A stretch of 64,000 nt of DNA from Paenibacillus sp. MAEPY2. Lineage in GTDB: Bacteria > Bacillota > Bacilli > Paenibacillales > Paenibacillaceae. The notes under the pieces are model-generated. The model was not told the DNA's origin and did not search any database. It was given only the letters and a program-made list of their open reading frames with translations. How positions within the stretch are numbered: the first letter of the stretch is position 1; every line of letters begins with the position of its first letter. Made by a program: the position numbers and the translations under genes. Shown in pieces: positions 52,381-61,052 of the stretch. Location: the NCBI RefSeq assembly GCF_000499205.1, contig NZ_AWUK01000007.1, forward strand, positions 124,001 through 188,000, in the 5' to 3' direction.

Positions 52381-53334
52381 ATGAAAAGAGCAATCGTGGT
52401 TGGAGCAACAGGCGGAACAGGTGCAGCAATTACAGAGGAATTGATTCAACGTGGCATTCCTACAATTATATTTGGCCGCTCACGTCAAAAACTGGAGCAG
52501 CTTGCTGTGCGGCTGGGATCTCCACATCACCTGCAGATCGCTGTCGGCGATGCGTTTCAATCTGAGGATATTATAGCTGCTTCCCAAGATGTAGACGTGA
52601 TGTTTCATTGCGCGAATGTCCCGTATAACGAGATGGAAAGCAGATTGATTCCATTGGGGGAATCCGTTATGGAGGCGGCGGAACATTTAGGCTTGAAGGT
52701 AGTTGTCATAGATGGAATTTATCCATATGGCAGAAGACAAATGAAAGAAGTAACCGAAGAACATCCGAAGCAGCCACATACGCGAAAAGGAAAGACTCGA
52801 CTTGCTTATGAACATATGTTGTTTAGCAGCAAGTGGCGCACAGCTCAAGTGATGATTGTTCGCTTACCTGATTATTATGGCCCTTCTGCCAATCAGGCTT
52901 CTTACCTTGGATCAACGCTTGAAGCAATTGCAGACGGGAAAATGGCTTTTTTTATCGGGAATATGAAAACGCCGCGAGAATATATCTATTTGCCTGATGC
53001 AGCGGTCATGATTGTGGAGCTGGCGAGTCGGGATAATGCGTATCGGCAAAACTGGAACATCCCTGGTGCTGGCGTTATATCGGGCAAGGAAATCGTACGT
53101 ATTGCACAACAGGCAGCAGGTACTGCGAAACCGGTGATAGCACTTGGCAAAACAGGACTCTCGTTACTTGGATTGGGTGTACCGGTAATGAAAGAAATTG
53201 TTGAAATGTTATATCTGACAGAAGAACCGCTGCTTTTGAGCAAGAAGAAATACGAGACTAACATTGGGCCTGTGGAGATCACTTCTTTTGAAGAAGGTAT
53301 TATACGGACGATTAGAGAGCTGCAAAAGAAGTAA
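52381..53334 (+). CDS. NAD(P)-binding extended SDR/epimerase-like protein
   Basis: The 317-residue Rossmann protein begins AIVVGATGGTGAAITEELI (NAD(P)-binding GxxGxxG), continues with FHCANVPYNEMESRLIPLG, and has YG-rich segments (VIDGIYPYGRRQ; RLPDYYGPSANQASYLG) and YIYLPDAAVMIVELASRD. This resembles NAD-dependent epimerase/dehydratase and NmrA-like proteins. The classical Tyr-x3-Lys is not clear (YEHML instead), so it may be a reductase of another type or a sensor. AGAGGTTGATAAGAA precedes ATG 52381. Its promoter is tightly framed by paired palindromes, implying strong repression. Confidence 0.82.
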   Translation: MKRAIVVGATGGTGAAITEELIQRGIPTIIFGRSRQKLEQLAVRLGSPHHLQIAVGDAFQSEDIIAASQDVDVMFHCANVPYNEMESRLIPLGESVMEAAEHLGLKVVVIDGIYPYGRRQMKEVTEEHPKQPHTRKGKTRLAYEHMLFSSKWRTAQVMIVRLPDYYGPSANQASYLGSTLEAIADGKMAFFIGNMKTPREYIYLPDAAVMIVELASRDNAYRQNWNIPGAGVISGKEIVRIAQQAAGTAKPVIALGKTGLSLLGLGVPVMKEIVEMLYLTEEPLLLSKKKYETNIGPVEITSFEEGIIRTIRELQKK

Positions 53335-53370
53335 GTATGTTATGCAGCTTTGTAATTATGTAGTTTTGTA

Positions 53371-53384
53371 ATTGATTAATCAAT
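53371..53384 (+). promoter_or_regulatory. Palindrome related to the upstream operators
   Basis: ATTGATTAATCAAT is a perfect 14-base palindrome sharing the ATTGAT half-site with the operators at 52297-52358. It precedes the remnant gene. Confidence 0.45.
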
Positions 53385-53437
53385 AATTAAAATATAGGGA
53401 GATGGTCTGAATCCAAATTGTGAATTGTTGACACTTC

Positions 53438-53545
53438 ATGAATGGGCGGTACACAGGGCTAACCAGGACGTCGGGAGTGACAGGTGCAACGGGAACGGTA
53501 TTGTATGGTCGGTACATGAAGGGGCATGAGGTATTAATACTTCAG
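53438..53545 (+). pseudogene. Remnant of a second NAD(P)-binding (NmrA-like) gene
   Basis: The frame reads VTGATGTVLYGRYMKGHEV, the first beta-alpha unit of an NmrA/SDR protein. About five to ten residues appear to be missing from the helix, followed at once by unrelated sequence and a terminator. Only this N-terminal scrap is recognisable. Confidence 0.45.
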
Positions 53546-53574
53546 TACTCCACTTATTCAAATAAAACAACAAG

Positions 53575-53628
53575 AAAACAGATCCGGGTTGGATCGACCG
53601 TTAATATCCAACCTGATCTGTCTTTTTT
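53575..53628 (+). terminator. Terminator
   Basis: ACAGATC and GGTTGGAT pair with ATCCAACC and GATCTGT around an 11-base loop, then CTTTTTT. Confidence 0.88.
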
Positions 53629-53939
53629 ACATACGGACAAAGTTATTAAAATTTTGATTTCGTTATCTTTAACAAGCATGTTAGCTATTTTTATATGTAA
53701 TGACAATAAAGCTGCCGTCATATTCAAAAAAATGATCCAAACTCTTATAATAACGCTAATCCATATGGGGACGGATGTAAGGAATAGAGGTGGAGTCGCC
53801 ATATATATCTATAGGGTCACGGAATTAGGCTAAATTGGATTACTGATTATCGATCTATTGAATTGATTCTCACATAAAACTGACATTGAATTAGAGATTC
53901 CGTATTCGTATATATAGTAGACATTGAAAGGATTGAGGG

Positions 53940-55370
53940 ATGATGAGCCTTGAAGCATTAAACCAACGCGTACTTGATGATTTGGCTTATCTCGCGTATG
54001 GAGGTTCGGATTGGATTCGCCCGCGAGAACATGATGAAGGTCATATCTATGATGTTGTTATCGTAGGTGGTGGACAGAGCGGCTTAGGTGCTGCTTTTGG
54101 ACTCCTGCGTGAGCGTATATCCAACATTCTGGTTATAGACGAAAATGTCGCAGGGCTGGAGGGACCTTGGGAAACTTACGCCCGTATGGTCACTTTACGT
54201 ACACCAAAACATCTGACCTCCATTGATCTCGGTATCCCTTCACTGACTTTTCGAGCATGGTGGGAGGCGCAAGCAGGCCCCTCCGGATGGGAAGAGTTGG
54301 ATAAAATTCCACGCAGCGAATGGATGAATTATTTGCGCTGGTACAGACAAGTGCTTCATCTGCCGGTCGTGAATGAAGTGAAGCTGACACTGATTGAACC
54401 TATAGATGGAGGCGTTCACAGACTGCACATCGCAGGCGCAGGGGCTCCAGCCAATATATTGCTGGCACGAAAGGTTGTTTTGGCTACTGGCATCCAGGGA
54501 GGTGGGGAATGGCATGTACCACCCCGGATCGCTGAGCAATTACCTAAACATCTGTACGCTCATACGTCGGAAACGATTGATTTTGAACGGTTACAAGGAA
54601 AAAGGATCGGCATACTTGGCGGCGGGGCTTCTGCCTTTGATAATGCGAACTTTGCACTAGCCGCAGGCGTGGCAGAGGCACACGTATTTGTGCGGCGGGA
54701 ACAATTGCCCAGCATTAACCCGATTCGTCAGATGGAACAATCCGGGATGATCGAACGGTTCCATGCTCTGTCGGACAAGGAAAAGTATGCGGCTATTTCC
54801 CATTTTTTTAACTATAATCAGCCACCAACCAACGATACCTTCAACCGGGCTGCTTCATGGCCAGGCTTTCAATTACATCTTCATGCGCCTTGGCTGGATG
54901 TACAGATGAAGGATGGGAAAGCGGTAGTGACTACACCACAGGGCCTGCACAGCTTTGATTTTCTGGTCATAAGTACGGGGATGGTCAGCGATCCGGTACT
55001 GCGTCCCGAGCTCAGACTGGTGGAGGCACACATTGCACGCTGGGCAGACCGTTTTCAAGCCCCGAATGCACAAAGAAATGCGCTGCTTGACGCACATCCC
55101 TACCTTACCCCGGGGTTTGCAATGACCAGCAGAGATGAGGAGGGGGAGGATAAGCTGCGTGGCCTGTTTGTCTTTAACTATTCTGCACTAGCAAGTTGCG
55201 GCCTTTCTGCCTCGGCCATATCGGGGACAAGGAATGCTGTGCCGAAATTAGTTTCAGCTGTAGCAGACCAGCTTTTCCTGGATGACCGTGAACAGATTAT
55301 GGAGCAATTTTTCAAGTATAATGAACAGGAATTTACTGCTAGTTGGGTGAAAAGTGAAATTGGAATCTGA
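53940..55370 (+). CDS. FAD/NAD(P)-binding flavoprotein monooxygenase-like oxidoreductase
   Basis: The 476-residue protein has an FAD site VVIVGGGQSGLGAAFGLL (about 37-55), the motif GPWETYARMVTLRTPKHLT, and a second nucleotide-binding site GKRIGILGGGASAFDNANFAL (about 220-240, split for length). The LVISTGMVSDP block follows near residue 345. This layout suits class B flavin monooxygenases or the YdhS/FAD-NAD(P)-binding group. An N-terminal 35-residue helical extension precedes the FAD site. Substrate unknown. AAAGGATTGAGGG precedes ATG 53940 (ATG 53943 possible). It is monocistronic, ended by a good terminator. Confidence 0.85.
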   Translation: MMSLEALNQRVLDDLAYLAYGGSDWIRPREHDEGHIYDVVIVGGGQSGLGAAFGLLRERISNILVIDENVAGLEGPWETYARMVTLRTPKHLTSIDLGIPSLTFRAWWEAQAGPSGWEELDKIPRSEWMNYLRWYRQVLHLPVVNEVKLTLIEPIDGGVHRLHIAGAGAPANILLARKVVLATGIQGGGEWHVPPRIAEQLPKHLYAHTSETIDFERLQGKRIGILGGGASAFDNANFALAAGVAEAHVFVRREQLPSINPIRQMEQSGMIERFHALSDKEKYAAISHFFNYNQPPTNDTFNRAASWPGFQLHLHAPWLDVQMKDGKAVVTTPQGLHSFDFLVISTGMVSDPVLRPELRLVEAHIARWADRFQAPNAQRNALLDAHPYLTPGFAMTSRDEEGEDKLRGLFVFNYSALASCGLSASAISGTRNAVPKLVSAVADQLFLDDREQIMEQFFKYNEQEFTASWVKSEIGI

Positions 55371-55383
55371 CTATACAAAATGA

Positions 55384-55420
55384 CCGTACAGCAGGATAAG
55401 AGGCTGTACGGTTTTTGTTT
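55384..55420 (+). terminator. Terminator of the flavoprotein gene
   Basis: CCGTACAGC pairs with GCTGTACGG around a short loop, then TTTTTGTTTTT. Confidence 0.9.
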
Positions 55421-55501
55421 TTCTAAAGTTACATTTACGGGTGCTTATATAATGCTGTAAAATATCGAATTATACAGCGTTAAGGCAGGCGATAGATTAT
55501 T

Positions 55502-55987
55502 GTGAGAATCATGGATTATGAGGGGTTCAGAACCCATTTGAAGAAAGTGTCACGCAAACGAAACGAACCCTTGATCAAAATTGTGGCTTTTCAGGAAAAG
55601 TATATGAAGATTGATGAGATCCAATATTATGATGTAGAGCAGAACTATATGAGTGTCCAGGCGTGTAATACGCTGTGGATGAACTTGAAAGATAAATCTT
55701 TCCACAATCTGGTGTCCCATAATCTGAAATTTTTCCAAACCATGGACAATCTCGGGCGTCATTCATTGGAGAATCTCATCAAAGAACTATACGACATGGC
55801 TGTTCCAATCCTGCTCGATTACGATCCGGGTGATTATTATAGTTTGCAGCAGTTGTCCGAAATTTTGGTGCTGGATGAGACGAAGCTAATAGAGAAATTG
55901 GAGATGGGGCGTTTCAAGGGTGCATTTATTAATGAAGAGGGAAATTGGATCAAACCCAAACCGGACAGGGCTGAGCTATTCCTCTAA
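55502..55987 (+). CDS. Protein of unknown function with HTH-like C-terminus
   Basis: I do not recognise this 161-residue protein. It is hydrophilic with no signal or membrane segment. The N-terminal two thirds look alpha-helical with aromatic patches (YMKIDEIQYYDVEQNYMSV). The last 50 residues (YYSLQQLSEILVLDETKLIEKLEM, GRFKGAFINEEGNWIKP; split for length) look like an excisionase/MerR-type HTH followed by a beta-hairpin, as in DNA-binding helix-turn-helix-17 domains. The start is GTG 55502 or ATG 55511; the ribosome site is weak. A terminator follows. Confidence 0.65.
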   Translation: MRIMDYEGFRTHLKKVSRKRNEPLIKIVAFQEKYMKIDEIQYYDVEQNYMSVQACNTLWMNLKDKSFHNLVSHNLKFFQTMDNLGRHSLENLIKELYDMAVPILLDYDPGDYYSLQQLSEILVLDETKLIEKLEMGRFKGAFINEEGNWIKPKPDRAELFL

Positions 55988-56035
55988 ATGAAAAAGAGAA
56001 TCTCGTGTCCATTCCATAATGACCGAATATCCATT

Positions 56036-56075
56036 CTGCAATGGTACGCCGAATAAGGCACATTGCAGTTTTTTT
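56036..56075 (+). terminator. Terminator
   Basis: CTGCAATG pairs with CATTGCAG, with inner GCC/GGC, followed by TTTTTTT. Confidence 0.88.
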
Positions 56076-56103
56076 CATTAACGACTCTGTCAACGATGAA
56101 GGC

Positions 56104-56790
56104 TCAGTCGTTTCGTTTCACGACGAAAGAGTCACCTCGCGGCCCTGGTGCTGCTCCTGGAATCGAAACAATCTGTTTTTGCTGAATCATGATGCCTTTC
56201 TCTTTGGCGACTAGGCCGGGGGAGCAACCGTTCAGTCGACAACATTTGAAGGTGACAGGCGAAATCCTTGCCATCCGGGAGATGGAGCTTCCCACAGATG
56301 GTGCTTCAACAATCCACTCCGCCGAAGATTGCTGGCCTGTATATTGCTGGACGGTACGGAAAGTCCAGCTTTGAGTCAGGTTATGAAGCGTGATACACCA
56401 TCGAGTACGATTAATTCTATAAATGGTAGCCCTGATCCGATCTCCTGGAGAAACAGGAAAAGGGATGACCGTCTCAACGTCCGGAAGGATTTCCCACCAG
56501 GCATAATAACTGGCTTTGCCGTTAACCCAATCATGGCCTGTTCCAGTCTGAATGAGATTGGAATTCTCGTATCCATCGATTCCGATCCAGGCTGAGGAGT
56601 ATGAGGACTGGGATGAGGGTAAAACAAAGGGCACGTTCCATTCGGCCGAGATGCGTTTGAATTCACCTTTGTAACCCGCCCGTACATAACCGCTCCAATT
56701 GGAGGAAATCCACCCGAAGCTTAGCGGAGAATTTGTCTTGCCTGTATGAGGAATACACGGTTTACGGTGTTTGTTGCGATTATTCACCAT
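56104..56790 (-). CDS. Glutamic peptidase of the G1 (eqolisin) family
   Basis: The 228-residue protein has the G1 marks: SSNWSGYV (about 29-36), AWIGIDGYENSNLIQTG with the candidate catalytic Gln81, YAWWEILPD (about 96-104), and SAEWIVEAPS (about 156-165) supplying the catalytic Glu. Eqolisins are acid endopeptidases best known from fungi, using a Gln/Glu pair. No signal peptide or propeptide is visible; the N-terminus is short and basic. About 60 residues follow the EAPS block, ending in GAAPGPRGDSFVVK. ATG 56790 follows GGGAGGTGG; ATG 56805 lies in the ribosome site itself. A palindrome lies about 50 bases upstream. Confidence 0.85.
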   Translation of the reverse strand: MVNNRNKHRKPCIPHTGKTNSPLSFGWISSNWSGYVRAGYKGEFKRISAEWNVPFVLPSSQSSYSSAWIGIDGYENSNLIQTGTGHDWVNGKASYYAWWEILPDVETVIPFPVSPGDRIRATIYRINRTRWCITLHNLTQSWTFRTVQQYTGQQSSAEWIVEAPSVGSSISRMARISPVTFKCCRLNGCSPGLVAKEKGIMIQQKQIVSIPGAAPGPRGDSFVVKRND

Positions 56791-56840
56791 AAGGCCACCT
56801 CCCATGTGAAATACAGATACGAAAAGATTCGAATGATTCG

Positions 56841-56855
56841 TTTGATATTATCAAA
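56841..56855. promoter_or_regulatory. Perfect 15-base palindrome upstream of the eqolisin gene
   Basis: TTTGATA-T-TATCAAA (7-1-7) lies between the divergent eqolisin and fruR genes. Its layout recalls Fur/PerR-family boxes, but the bases differ; possibly an operator. Confidence 0.4.
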
Positions 56856-57071
56856 TGCGTGGAAGAAGAAAGAGGACATGGACAATCTGAAAAGAAATAT
56901 GTATTGAATGAATTTGAACGATTTTTATGTTTTAGGATGCTTTGAATACGGATATTTGGAAATTGAAAAGTCGAATTTTGATGGTTTTTGAATGTTTATA
57001 AATTATTATGAACGAAAATGATTGTTTTTTACGGATTTTATGTTACTATAAAAGCAGTTGGAGGAATGAAT

Positions 57072-57818
57072 ATGCTAACTGAAGAACGATATGCTGCAAT
57101 TATAGAGCGCTTACAAGAAAGAGGGATTGTGAAACTGCAAGAGCTCGTTGATGTGCTCGGTGCTTCTGAATCAACGATACGGCGCGATTTGATCGACCTG
57201 GAGAGCCGACAGATGCTGAAACGCATACATGGTGGTGCTGCTCTGGTGAATGAAAAGACGCCAGAACCAGGTATGGAAGAAAAAACGTTCAAAAACATTC
57301 AACAAAAAACGACCATTGCTCGTTTAGCTGCACAGGAGATCAACAATGGCGAATGCATCTATCTGGATGCGGGGACGACGACATTAGCCATGATTCCCTA
57401 TATTGAAGCGAAGGACGTTACGGTGGTAACGAACGGACTTTCTCACGTAGAGGCGCTGGTAAGTAAACGAATTCGCAGCTATCTGCTTGGCGGTATGATG
57501 AAAATTCATACTAAAGCCGTGATTGGCAGCATCGCATTACAGAACATGGACAATTTCCGTTTTGATAAATGTTTTATTGGAACCAACGGAGTAGATGCCG
57601 AAATGGGGTATACAACTCCTGATCCGGAGGAAGCCTTGATTAAAAGACGCGCACATCAATTGTCCGGGAAATCTTATGTGTTGGCTGATTCCAGCAAAAT
57701 TGGGGAAATTACATTTGCCAAACTGTTTGACCTGGAGGAGGCAGACTTGATTACTGAACGGATGCCGGAACACTGGCGTTCTGTAATCGCCCAGAAAACT
57801 AAAATAATTGAGGGATAA
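57072..57818 (+). CDS. fruR: DeoR-family repressor of the fructose operon
   Basis: The 248-residue DeoR regulator has an N-terminal HTH (about 5-55, IIERLQERGIVKLQELVDVL, SESTIRRDLIDLE) and a C-terminal sugar-phosphate-binding domain (about 75-235, CIYLDAGTTTLAMIPYI, GGMMKIHTKAVIG, CFIGTNGVD, LADSSKIG). In Bacillales FruR responds to fructose 1-phosphate, the FruA product. TTGGAGG lies seven bases before ATG 57072. It starts the fruR-fruK-fruA operon, two bases before fruK. Confidence 0.92.
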   Translation: MLTEERYAAIIERLQERGIVKLQELVDVLGASESTIRRDLIDLESRQMLKRIHGGAALVNEKTPEPGMEEKTFKNIQQKTTIARLAAQEINNGECIYLDAGTTTLAMIPYIEAKDVTVVTNGLSHVEALVSKRIRSYLLGGMMKIHTKAVIGSIALQNMDNFRFDKCFIGTNGVDAEMGYTTPDPEEALIKRRAHQLSGKSYVLADSSKIGEITFAKLFDLEEADLITERMPEHWRSVIAQKTKIIEG

Positions 57819-57820
57819 CC

Positions 57821-58732
57821 ATGATATATACCGTAACACTTAATCCTTCCATCGATTACATCGTGGAAGTGGATGATCTGAAGCTTGGTGAATTAAATCG
57901 TATGAACCGTGACCTGAAACTTCCGGGGGGTAAAGGCATTAACGTATCGCGAGTGCTCAATCAACTGGGAGCCGAAAACACGGCACTGGGATTTCTGGGA
58001 GGGTTCACGGGTCGTTTCATTAATGACAAATTGCAGGATGATAAGATCCGGACGGACTTTGTTACCATTGAAGATGATACCCGGATTAATATCAAGCTGA
58101 AGCATGGAGAAGAGACAGAGATTAACGGACAGGGACCAGCCATTCGTCCAGAGGAAGCAGAGCGTTTACTTAACAAGCTGTCTGCATTGCAAAAAGGAGA
58201 TATCGTCATTCTTTCCGGAAGCATACCGCCTTCTCTGGGAGCTGATTTCTATAATCGTCTTATCAACGTATGCAAGCAAACGAGTGCCGAATTTGTAATC
58301 GATACAACGGGACCTGCATTAATGGATGCTCTTGTACATGAACCGTTGCTGGTGAAGCCGAATCACCATGAGCTTGCTGAACTCTTCGGAGTAACCATCG
58401 ACACCCAGGAGGAACTGGTAACGTATGGTCGCAAGCTTTTGGAAGCAGGTGCCAAGCATGTGTTGATCTCCATGGCAGGAGAAGGCGCGTTGTTGATTAC
58501 CAAAACAGATGTCTACCACGCGAGCGTGCCCAAAGGTGTCGTGAAGAACTCGGTTGGTGCTGGAGATTCAATGATTGGCGGATTTGTAGGGACATTTGGA
58601 TTGAACGAAGATCTGCTTGAAGCTTTCCGAACGGGGGTTGCTTCAGGTAGTGCAACGGCTTTCTCCGATGACCTGGCAACTCGGGAACTCATCGAAGAGC
58701 TACGTAATCAAGTCACTATAACCCAAGTATAG
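57821..58732 (+). CDS. fruK: 1-phosphofructokinase
   Basis: The 303-residue PfkB-family kinase converts fructose 1-phosphate to fructose 1,6-bisphosphate. It has the N-terminal MIYTVTLNPSIDYIVEVDDL, GGKGINVSRVLNQLG, LSGSIPPSL, and the C-terminal catalytic block VGAGDSMIGGFVG with the base Asp. GAGGGATAACC precedes ATG 57821, which lies two bases after fruR. It feeds the sugar phosphate made by FruA into glycolysis. Confidence 0.95.
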   Translation: MIYTVTLNPSIDYIVEVDDLKLGELNRMNRDLKLPGGKGINVSRVLNQLGAENTALGFLGGFTGRFINDKLQDDKIRTDFVTIEDDTRINIKLKHGEETEINGQGPAIRPEEAERLLNKLSALQKGDIVILSGSIPPSLGADFYNRLINVCKQTSAEFVIDTTGPALMDALVHEPLLVKPNHHELAELFGVTIDTQEELVTYGRKLLEAGAKHVLISMAGEGALLITKTDVYHASVPKGVVKNSVGAGDSMIGGFVGTFGLNEDLLEAFRTGVASGSATAFSDDLATRELIEELRNQVTITQV

Positions 58733-58750
58733 TCAGTACAAAATAAATCG

Positions 58751-58785
58751 AATGAATGCCCCTTTTTCGAATGAAGGGATTCATT
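58751..58785 (+). promoter_or_regulatory. Hairpin between fruK and fruA
   Basis: AATGAAT pairs with ATTCATT, and CCC with GGG inside, without a T-run after it. It may set the relative amounts of fruK and fruA mRNA (inference). Confidence 0.4.
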
Positions 58786-58869
58786 GAATAGCAGATAACA
58801 GCGTAACAAGTACAAATATAATCCGGTCTGCATCACGCAGGCCGACTGAACTTAAGGGAGTGTACCAAA

Positions 58870-60864
58870 ATGAGAATAACAGACCTGATGATCCAGGAAA
58901 CGATGATCATGGACCTGCAAGCCACGACGAAAGAAGAGGCTATCGATGAACTCATTACAAGTTTAAACCGGAGCGGACGTATTAATGACCCGGTACTTTT
59001 CAAGGAAATGATTTATAAACGTGAAGCCGAATCCAGCACGGGGATTGGTGGCGGTATTGCCATGCCTCATGCTAAGACAACAGCAGTGAATGAACCTACA
59101 GTTGTATTCGCGAAGAGCCGAAAAGGACTTGATTTTGAAGCGCTTGATGACGAGCCGGCTCATATATTCTTCATGATTGCAGCTCCAGAAGGAGCGGCCA
59201 ATACCCATCTTCGTACGCTTGCGGCTCTTTCCAGGCTGTTGATTGATAGCGATTTCATCTCGCAGCTAATGAGCACGGATACGCCAGCAGAAGTTACTGC
59301 ATTATTCGATGCCAAACAGGCGGAGGAGGCGGAGAAGGAGGCTGCCAAAGAAAAAGCCGAAGCGGAGAAAGCAGCAAATACTGCAAATGGAACAAATGTT
59401 GTATCCGGCTCGGGCCATACAAAGGGTCAGAAGCAGAGCACATCTGGTGTTATTGTTGGCAATTCGGCATCTGAAGATTTTGTCGTAGCGGTTACCGCTT
59501 GCCCAACAGGTATTGCTCACACGTTCATGGCTGAAGACGCTCTCAAAAAGAAAGCGCAGGAAATGGGCATTAATATCCGAGTGGAGACTAATGGTTCCGA
59601 AGGAGCACAGAATGTACTGACAGCTGATGAAATCGCTCGTGCTAAAGGGGTAATCATTGCGGCGGATAAAAATGTGGAAATGGCCCGTTTTGATGGCAAA
59701 CCGGTATTGCAAAGACCAGTGAGTGATGGTATTCGCAAATCCGAAGAGCTGATTCGTAAGGCAGTTAACGGGGACGCTCCGATCTACAGAAGCCAGGGCG
59801 GAAGTGCTGGCAGGACTGAAGGAGAAAGCCAAGGCAAAGTGAGCGTGGGCAGCAAGATTTATAAAGATTTGATGAACGGAATCTCGCATATGCTTCCATT
59901 TGTCGTGGGTGGGGGTATTCTGCTCGCCATATCCTTCTTGTTTGAACAAATTGCAAGTCCGGAAAATCCTATCGTGCAACTGTTGCAGACGATTGGGGGC
60001 GGAACCGGTGCGTTCCATTTCCTGATTCCTGTCCTTGCCGGATTTATCGCGATGAGTATTGGTGATCGTCCAGCCCTCATGCCTGGTATGGTCGGCGGAT
60101 TGATGGCGGTTAATTCAAACGCCGGTTTCCTTGGTGGTCTGGCTGCCGGTTTCCTGGCAGGTTACGTAGTTATTGGTCTGCGCAAACTATTTAAAGGATT
60201 GCCTAAAGCCATTGATGGTTTGAAGCCGATCCTGCTGTATCCCGTGTTCGGATTGCTTATCGTAGGTGCCATAAGTTTCTATGTCTTTGATCCAATCTTC
60301 GGTTCCCTTAACACATGGCTTGTCAATGCACTTGGCAATTTGGGTACCGGAAATGCCGTATTGCTTGGCCTGCTGCTTGGCGGCATGATGTCCATCGATA
60401 TGGGTGGACCGTTTAACAAAGCGGCTTATACATTTGCCATCGGTGTATTCACATCAAGCGGCAATACAGATGGTGCCTGGATGGCAGCTGTTATGGCAGG
60501 TGGTATGGTGCCGCCGCTGGCGATTGCATTAGCCACAACGTTCTTTAAATCCAAATTTACGGAGCAAGAACGCAAATCAGGTTTGACGAACTACGTGCTC
60601 GGATTTTCCTTCATCACGGAAGGTGCCATTCCATTTGCTGCAGCCGACCCGCTGCGTGTCCTGACATCCTGTATTCTCGGTTCTGCTGTTGCAGGTGGAC
60701 TGACTCAACTGTGGAGCATTAACGTACCTGCTCCGCATGGCGGAATCTTCGTTGCGGCACTGGCGAATCACGCTTTGCTCTTCCTGCTTGCTGTAGCAAT
60801 CGGTTCAGTGATCTCCGGTCTGATCCTAGGACTTTGGAAGAAATCGCCGACCGTTCTGAAATAA
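58870..60864 (+). CDS. fruA: PTS fructose-specific transporter EIIABC
   Basis: The 664-residue transporter phosphorylates fructose to fructose 1-phosphate during uptake. EIIA is at about 1-150 with phospho-His67 (GGGIAMPHAKT). A charged Ala/Glu/Lys linker follows (about 155-180), then EIIB at about 200-300 with phospho-Cys211 (ACPTGIAHTFMA). EIIC is at about 325-660, with about nine helices and GGMMSIDMGGPFNKAAY. TTAAGGGAGTGTACCAAA precedes ATG 58870. It is in an operon with fruR and fruK. Confidence 0.96.
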   Translation: MRITDLMIQETMIMDLQATTKEEAIDELITSLNRSGRINDPVLFKEMIYKREAESSTGIGGGIAMPHAKTTAVNEPTVVFAKSRKGLDFEALDDEPAHIFFMIAAPEGAANTHLRTLAALSRLLIDSDFISQLMSTDTPAEVTALFDAKQAEEAEKEAAKEKAEAEKAANTANGTNVVSGSGHTKGQKQSTSGVIVGNSASEDFVVAVTACPTGIAHTFMAEDALKKKAQEMGINIRVETNGSEGAQNVLTADEIARAKGVIIAADKNVEMARFDGKPVLQRPVSDGIRKSEELIRKAVNGDAPIYRSQGGSAGRTEGESQGKVSVGSKIYKDLMNGISHMLPFVVGGGILLAISFLFEQIASPENPIVQLLQTIGGGTGAFHFLIPVLAGFIAMSIGDRPALMPGMVGGLMAVNSNAGFLGGLAAGFLAGYVVIGLRKLFKGLPKAIDGLKPILLYPVFGLLIVGAISFYVFDPIFGSLNTWLVNALGNLGTGNAVLLGLLLGGMMSIDMGGPFNKAAYTFAIGVFTSSGNTDGAWMAAVMAGGMVPPLAIALATTFFKSKFTEQERKSGLTNYVLGFSFITEGAIPFAAADPLRVLTSCILGSAVAGGLTQLWSINVPAPHGGIFVAALANHALLFLLAVAIGSVISGLILGLWKKSPTVLK

Positions 60865-60924
60865 ATCAAAGGGTGAAGTTTTATCCAAGATATAAGCAAG
60901 CTTTATCCCATAACGTTGTAAAAT

Positions 60925-60967
60925 GGCATCTTCTGAGTGAAATTCACTGGGAAGATGCTTTTTTATT
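60925..60967 (+). terminator. Terminator of the fructose operon
   Basis: GCATCTTC pairs with GAAGATGC and inner GTGAAATTCAC folds on itself, followed by TTTTTTATTT. Confidence 0.9.
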
Positions 60968-61052
60968 TCGCTGCGGGTCATTTTGTGATAAAATAAACCA
61001 TATCAATTAATGAAACGAAGTTTTATCTAATGAAACAAAAGGAGGGGACAGC

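Larger units (their letters stand above)
53335..53939. other. Intergenic region with gene remnant and terminator
   Basis: It holds a palindrome (53371-53384), a remnant of an NAD(P)-binding gene (about 53438-53545), a strong terminator (53575-53628) and AT-rich sequence. The frame 53438-53833 runs through the terminator and is not a real gene. Confidence 0.5.

Noticed and set aside
53438..53833. 131-codon frame taken as a complete gene
   Set aside because: It reads straight through a strong Rho-independent terminator; only the first 30 or so codons resemble a protein.
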